This document shows positions 35,401 to 39,236 of a stretch of 39,236 nt of DNA, one piece after another. Source of the stretch: Polychytrium aggregatum (Eukaryota; Chytridiomycota; Chytridiomycetes; Polychytriales); contig NW_026516454.1 in NCBI RefSeq assembly GCF_025602895.1, positions 1 through 39,236 on the forward strand, written 5' to 3'. The first letter of the stretch is position 1. Each line of letters starts with the position of its first letter. A program made the translations under genes and the position numbers. Below the pieces are notes generated by a model, which was not told the DNA's origin, made no database searches, and saw only the letters and a program-made list of their open reading frames with translations.

Positions 35401-35505
35401 AGTATGCAGCGATCGACAGTACGCAGCAGTGTCTCTGCTTGGCGTTTTCCATCGCACTGACAGCCGTTCCATCCTTTGCTCTCCAGGCTGCAACTGGATG
35501 ATTAA
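20432..35505 (+). CDS. Axonemal dynein heavy chain, single-headed inner-arm (DNAH3/7/12) type
   Basis: Motor subunit of a flagellar inner-arm dynein, used by zoospores for swimming. Exons: 20432-20552, 20690-about 20950, an unresolved stretch to 21264, then 21265-21398, 21663-21846, 22022-22070, 22169-22450, 22630-23275, 23426-23604, 23875-24797, 24923-25311, 25419-25790, 25969-27753, 27868-32903, 33187-33628, 33753-33816, 33922-34755, 34848-35256 and 35487-35505; about 4000 aa, as in DNAH7. The tail and linker run to about 26400. P-loops: AAA1 [13 protein letters not shown] (about 26512), AAA2 GEPFAGKTS (about 27355), AAA3 GPTGTGKSK (about 28507), AAA4 GVGGSGRQS (about 29605; Arg for Lys is usual in axonemal dyneins). 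The stalk coiled coil and microtubule-binding tip span about 30270-31290. AAA5, AAA6 and the C-terminal domain follow, ending [26 protein letters not shown] and [10 protein letters not shown] support the inner-arm class. One intron is GC-AG. The start and the 20950-21264 join are uncertain. Confidence 0.95.
25791..25968 (+). other. GC-AG intron in the dynein heavy chain
   Basis: The donor is TCGCAG|GCAAGC and the acceptor is ATACCCAG|GTC. Splicing joins VEKWLSQ to [16 protein letters not shown] in phase 0, the linker sequence expected for this family. Reading through the intron reaches a stop after about 26 codons. Confidence 0.83.
35344..35428. repeat. 17-bp tandem repeat, about five copies, in the last dynein intron
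   Basis: The unit is gagagtatgcggcgatc: three near-perfect copies, then two diverged ones (gacagtatgcagcgatc type). It lies entirely within the intron 35257-35486, between the long C-terminal exon and the 19-nt final exon. Confidence 0.92.
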
Positions 35506-35757
35506 CTTCCCCCAAGGCAACCCGGACCGTTTTTGTCGACACGGGTGTAGGCTGGATGACTGAGTTGAGGGAATATACCCGATTGAAGGGAAACCAGAGC
35601 GACCACCGATCACGTCAGCAATATAGGCGTCTCGCTTTGCTTTGTAAGAGCTGTGAAAGCATATATTGGCGGCGTGCTACGTCGCAAGGAGAGGTGCGTG
35701 GAGGCAAAGCATGTGAGTTGGAGGGGGGGGGCTGGGCTGCCCTCGATGCGTGCCACT
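35506..35757. other. Convergent intergenic region, dynein / COX15
   Basis: About 250 bp of shared 3' flank, including a run of G around 35722-35730. No gene was seen. Confidence 0.5.
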
Positions 35758-38116
35758 CTACTTGATGTACTTGAGGGTGTGCATCAGCCACAGCACAACA
35801 GTGAGCAGGGTGAGCGATCCGCTCTGGTGAGCAGCAGCGATAGGAACGGGAACAAAGTAGATCAGGGTGGCAATGCCCAGGGAGACCTGCAGAGCCGGCG
35901 ATACATCCGGGAGGAACAGTCAGTATTGCTGTCACCGAAGTGCTGTCGACGATTGGCATGAGCGGGTAACAACAACGCCAATACAAGACCGGCGCTGCCG
36001 AAGAATCGCCATCGCCATCGCCAGTCACTGGCAGCAGCAACCGCTCCGGAAACATCGGCGCTAAGATGGGACAGACCTGGGCAACGGCGACACCGAGTAG
36101 CGTATTCACGGCAAGGCGAGCGCCGCGTGGGAGAGGCAGTCGGCGCGACATGAACCAAAGCGAACTAATGCCGGCAAAGGTGACATAGGCCTATACATCC
36201 GCCGATGGGTGCCGGGCAGGACCACATCAAACCGTCGGGAGTGAAGCGAGTCGCATTGGAATCAGGCATCTCGTTCAGAGTCCCGAAGCAGCAAGTGTGG
36301 GGACCATGCATGCGAAAGGTGCATCGACAACAGCAGCAGGGGAACCATTCTGCTGTGAAAGCAGCCCACGTACCAAAATACGGTGGTCGAACTGCACAGT
36401 GGCGGGGTTCTCCAAAAAGTTGCGCCAGAAAGCCTTGGGGTTGGGGTTGGTCGGCGAGGCCGTTGAGTGGGCCCAGATGTCCGAGGGCACAAAGCCGCCG
36501 CCCATGGTAGGCCATTCGTTGTAGATCAGGCCGGCGTCCAGACCGGCGACAAAAGCGCCGGACATGGCAGTCAGGAAGACCAGGCCGGCAACAATGTGGG
36601 TGTTGCGCCTAAAACTGTTGAGCTGAGGGTTGTTGACGATGGCCTTGAGAGACTGAAGCCGGGAGAGTGCAGTGAGGATGCCGCGACGTGAAGACAAAGG
36701 CAGAGCCAATCGGAAGGAGGTCGCATGGTGAATCAGTCACCATGGCAAAAACCGACAATGAATGAGGGATCGATCAAGATCAGGGTGCGCCGGTGCCCCA
36801 TGTGTATGCACGCAGCACTGGCGGCAGATTGAGGACAGGCCATAGGCACGTCTTTGCCCATCCGCTTCGATCGCGGCCAACGAAACCCACCTCGAGGGAC
36901 TTGAGTCGGTTGTCGCGCAAGATTTGGAAACCATTGCTGAGCATGAACAGGTAGATGACAAAGGCACTGCCGAGATGAGCGGCGAGCCAGTACTGCGAGA
37001 CACGAGGGACGGCGCCAGGGGTTTCCATGAGCTCGTGGTCCAGACCGCTCTTGACCATGTACCAGCCGAGAACACCCTGTGGGAGAGGCAGTGTTCGAAA
37101 GCAGAGGCAGACGTTAGTTGGAATGGAAAGTATCAGTTTGGAACGGCACTGTCTCTGCTCCACAGCGAGCAATCACGCCAAGTGTACTGGCCAACTAGTG
37201 CAATCCAACGTCGTGCGGGCGATGCAAGACGGTGTCGAAAGACCGGCGTCCAAAGTGCAGCATCAGTGTCATGAGGAGGCAGAGCAGTATTCACCTGGCA
37301 TCCGATAAGCGTAGCGCAGACCAACGAGCGAATCTTCATCGAGCGAGACATCCAACCCTTGTAGGCAAAGAAGGCACCGGGGATGATGAAGCTGAGGCCG
37401 ATGAAGCGGCCCAGCATGCGATGGGCCCACTCAAAGTAGAAGATGCTCTTGAACTCATTGAGGGTCATGTGGTGGTTGAGACTGGGTGGTGGTAAGATTA
37501 GAATCGAGACACCGTCAGCCGGGGGAAAAGACAGCACCGAATGTGGAGGAAGGCAAGAGACATTGGCTCCTTACAGCTTGTACTCGGGAAACTGCTTGTA
37601 CTTTTCAAACTCTTCTTCCCACTCCTGCTGGCTTGTGGGAGGCTTCATGCCCTTGATCAGGTTCCATTCGACGATCGAGAGGCCAGACTCGGTGAGGCGG
37701 GTGACGCCTCCGAGGGCAACGATGGCAAAGACCAGCGATCCCGAAAACAGATACCACCAGCCGACAATCGGCTTGGCAGAGGGCTCGCGCTCGTTTCCAG
37801 ACGACGATGTTGACGAGGCTCCGGCGACAGTGTCGTTGGCGGCGGAACTACTGGCGAGGCGGCGGGCCGCGAGCAAGGACGAGATCACTGATGTGCGCTG
37901 CTTGGATGATGCTGGTGAGAGCGCCAGCAGACGCTGCTGGATACCAGCGGAGCAGCCGAGGCGAGCCGATCGGGCCCCGAGAGTCGAGAAGGTCGCCATC
38001 GGCACGGCCGAGAGCGCCTTGGGCTGGAGGAGGAGGCGAAGGGACTTTGCAGGCGAGGCCAGCGACTTGGAGGCCGATGCCCTGATGGCCGAGCAGAGCG
38101 AGAGCGGCAGCATCAT
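35758..38116 (-). CDS. COX15: COX15 heme A synthase, mitochondrial inner membrane
   Basis: Oxidises heme O to heme A for cytochrome c oxidase, in the mitochondrial inner membrane. Exons on the minus strand: 38116-37575, 37481-37295, 37076-36891, 36652-36374, 36190-36077 and 35886-35758, total 478 aa. Residues 1 to about 110 are Ser/Ala/Arg-rich with few acidic residues, as in a mitochondrial presequence. The mature part begins near [14 protein letters not shown], with [16 protein letters not shown], the COX15 signature. The four heme-ligand histidines are visible: His201 (EWAHRM), His277 (AAHLGS), His395 (QFDHRIL) and His456 (AAAHQSGS). [18 protein letters not shown] is also typical. Eight transmembrane segments fit the hydrophobic stretches. 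All introns are GT-AG and every junction keeps phase. A second Met directly follows the first, so initiation at codon 2 is equally possible. Confidence 0.95.
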
Positions 38117-38827
38117 GATACGACGACAGCCAGTGACCCGGGAGGGAGCTGAATGCTGCGAGGAAGGAGGGAGGGAGGGAAGGAAGCCGCCGCGATCTGG
38201 ACAGCGACAGCGACAGGCGCCAGCAGACGGAGAAGAACAGGATGCAGGACAGCAACGGCCAAAGGATGCTCAAAAGAGGAGTGCAGATCGGCGCGTCCGT
38301 CATTCTGAGTCGCCGGCTGCAACCAGACGATCGATCCTGCCGCGTGAGTCACGACGGGCAGGGCGGGGTGACTGCGGGAGCCGCAGGCAGCGGCAGAGAG
38401 TATCTCCGTCGTCGGCCTGAGCGAGCAGAGCATGTATTGCCGAACGGTGACTTGACTCTGGAGACAATCAAAGAGGCCACCCGAGGGGTGCCGTCGACGA
38501 AGCGAGGGGGGGGGGAATGGCATGGGTGAGGGGGAAAGGGAGTGCGAGAGGCAGGTTGTGGCAGCAGCACGGATTCAGACAAGTCCGTGCTGCTTGCTCA
38601 CACCGATCCCGCACGCCTTCGCAACGAGACAAAACAAACGAGCTGAATATACGCAGAGAAGAGCGAGGGATGACACCGAGGATGGCGGTGGTAGCAAAGT
38701 GCGGAGAAACTGGTGAAGGCGGGCGGGAAGCAAGGTGCAAAGAAAACGCGCGGAATCAACTACTGGCCGCCCTGCTGCTGGCCAATCGAGCATTGCCCTC
38801 CTCCACGCTGAACGGTGAAAATGCAAT
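38117..38827. other. Intergenic region upstream of COX15
   Basis: About 710 bp between tandem minus-strand genes. It should hold the COX15 promoter and the 3' flank of the GPI-anchored protein gene. A G run lies near 38508-38516. No supported exon was found. Confidence 0.45.
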
Positions 38828-39236
38828 CTAGATGTTCAAAAAATGCAGCGACGCCAAAACAAGGGCAGAGTAGAGCACCACGGAGGATCCCAGACGGATG
38901 GCGCCAGAGTAGGCCGGGCGGTTGAGGTTGGCAGGGTTGGAGAAGGTCGCGTTGGTGCCGCCGCTGCCGGAGGGGAGGTTGGATGTGTTGGTGCTGGGGT
39001 GGTCGACAAAGGGGTTGCTCTGGCCGTTGACGGTGCCATCGGGGTTCATGGGAGGGTCGACCACGCCGTAGCCGGCGCGATTGTCAAGTGTGTTGGCGGG
39101 CCATCGGGGCACCGGGTTGTCTTTATCATCGTAGCACTGTTGGAATCGGGCCAAGCGGTGGAACATCAATACGCCAGTCCATGATACTTCAACCGACTTG
39201 ACTTGATCGCAAGGATATGACCATGGCGCCGTCATC
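38828..39236 (-). CDS. Probable GPI-anchored secreted protein, C-terminal part (cut by right edge)
   Basis: The family was not recognised. The last exon probably runs from 39136 to the TAG at 38828-38830. It encodes CYDDKDNPVPRWPANTLDNR, then AGYGVVDPPMNPDG, a Ser/Thr/Asn/Gly-rich linker with N-glycosylation sequons (NTS, NAT), and ends in a hydrophobic tail SSVVLYSALVLASLHFLNI with no charged residue after it. A small-residue region followed by such a tail is the pattern of a GPI-anchor signal, so attachment to the plasma membrane or wall is likely. Upstream, 39236-39222 reads DDGAM in the same phase and may be the end of the previous exon, with an intron 39137-39221 whose donor (gtcata) is weak. 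Alternatively the frame is continuous to the edge. Confidence 0.6.
   Translation of the reverse strand, partial: MTAPWSYPCDQVKSVEVSWTGVLMFHRLARFQQCYDDKDNPVPRWPANTLDNRAGYGVVDPPMNPDGTVNGQSNPFVDHPSTNTSNLPSGSGGTNATFSNPANLNRPAYSGAIRLGSSVVLYSALVLASLHFLNI

Noticed and set aside
1..39236. Transposons, tRNA or rRNA genes, CRISPR arrays
   Set aside because: No terminal repeats with transposase or reverse transcriptase motifs, no cloverleaf or rRNA-like sequence, and no repeat-spacer arrays were seen. Only short tandem repeats are present.

Overview
The window is nuclear DNA of a zoosporic (flagellated) true fungus, most likely a chytrid-like lineage. A fungal secreted GH18 chitinase and a fungal-type Rdh54/RAD54B helicase sit beside a complete inner-arm axonemal dynein heavy chain, a gene kept only by eukaryotes that build motile flagella. 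The genes are GC-rich and very intron-dense, with short introns of mostly about 60-280 nt. Exon structures were worked out by hand from splice signals, reading phase and homology; there is no transcript evidence here.

Layout: (1) 1-1144, minus: 5'-proximal part of a Brix-domain ribosome biogenesis factor (Ssf1/Peter Pan), running off the left edge. (2) 1821-2645, plus: small secreted cysteine-rich protein, divergent from SSF1. (3) 3430-9568, plus: tripeptidyl-peptidase II, 17 exons, about 1316 aa. (4) 10245-12554, minus: secreted GH18 chitinase, 8 exons, 419 aa, convergent with TPPII. (5) 13198-19492, plus: Rdh54/RAD54B-type Swi2/Snf2 DNA translocase, about 37 exons, about 934 aa, divergent from the chitinase. 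(6) 20432-35505, plus: DNAH3/7/12-type axonemal dynein heavy chain of about 4000 aa, with one 5.0-kb exon. (7) 35758-38116, minus: COX15 heme A synthase, 6 exons, 478 aa, convergent with the dynein. (8) 38828-39236, minus: C-terminal part of a probable GPI-anchored secreted protein, cut by the right edge.

The genes do not form a pathway. They are single eukaryotic units serving ribosome assembly, peptide turnover, wall remodelling, recombination repair, flagellar motility and respiration.

The unusual signal is in gene architecture. There are micro-exons of 6, 7, 10, 12, 14, 17 and 19 nt, several of which cut through catalytic or helicase motifs. Three introns appear to be GC-AG and one appears to be AT-AC. 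Several acceptors end in AAG or GAG. The Rdh54 gene has 37 exons in 6.3 kb, while the neighbouring dynein carries its motor in exons of 1.8 and 5.0 kb. Each non-canonical call rests on reading frame and on conserved motifs being restored exactly across the junction.
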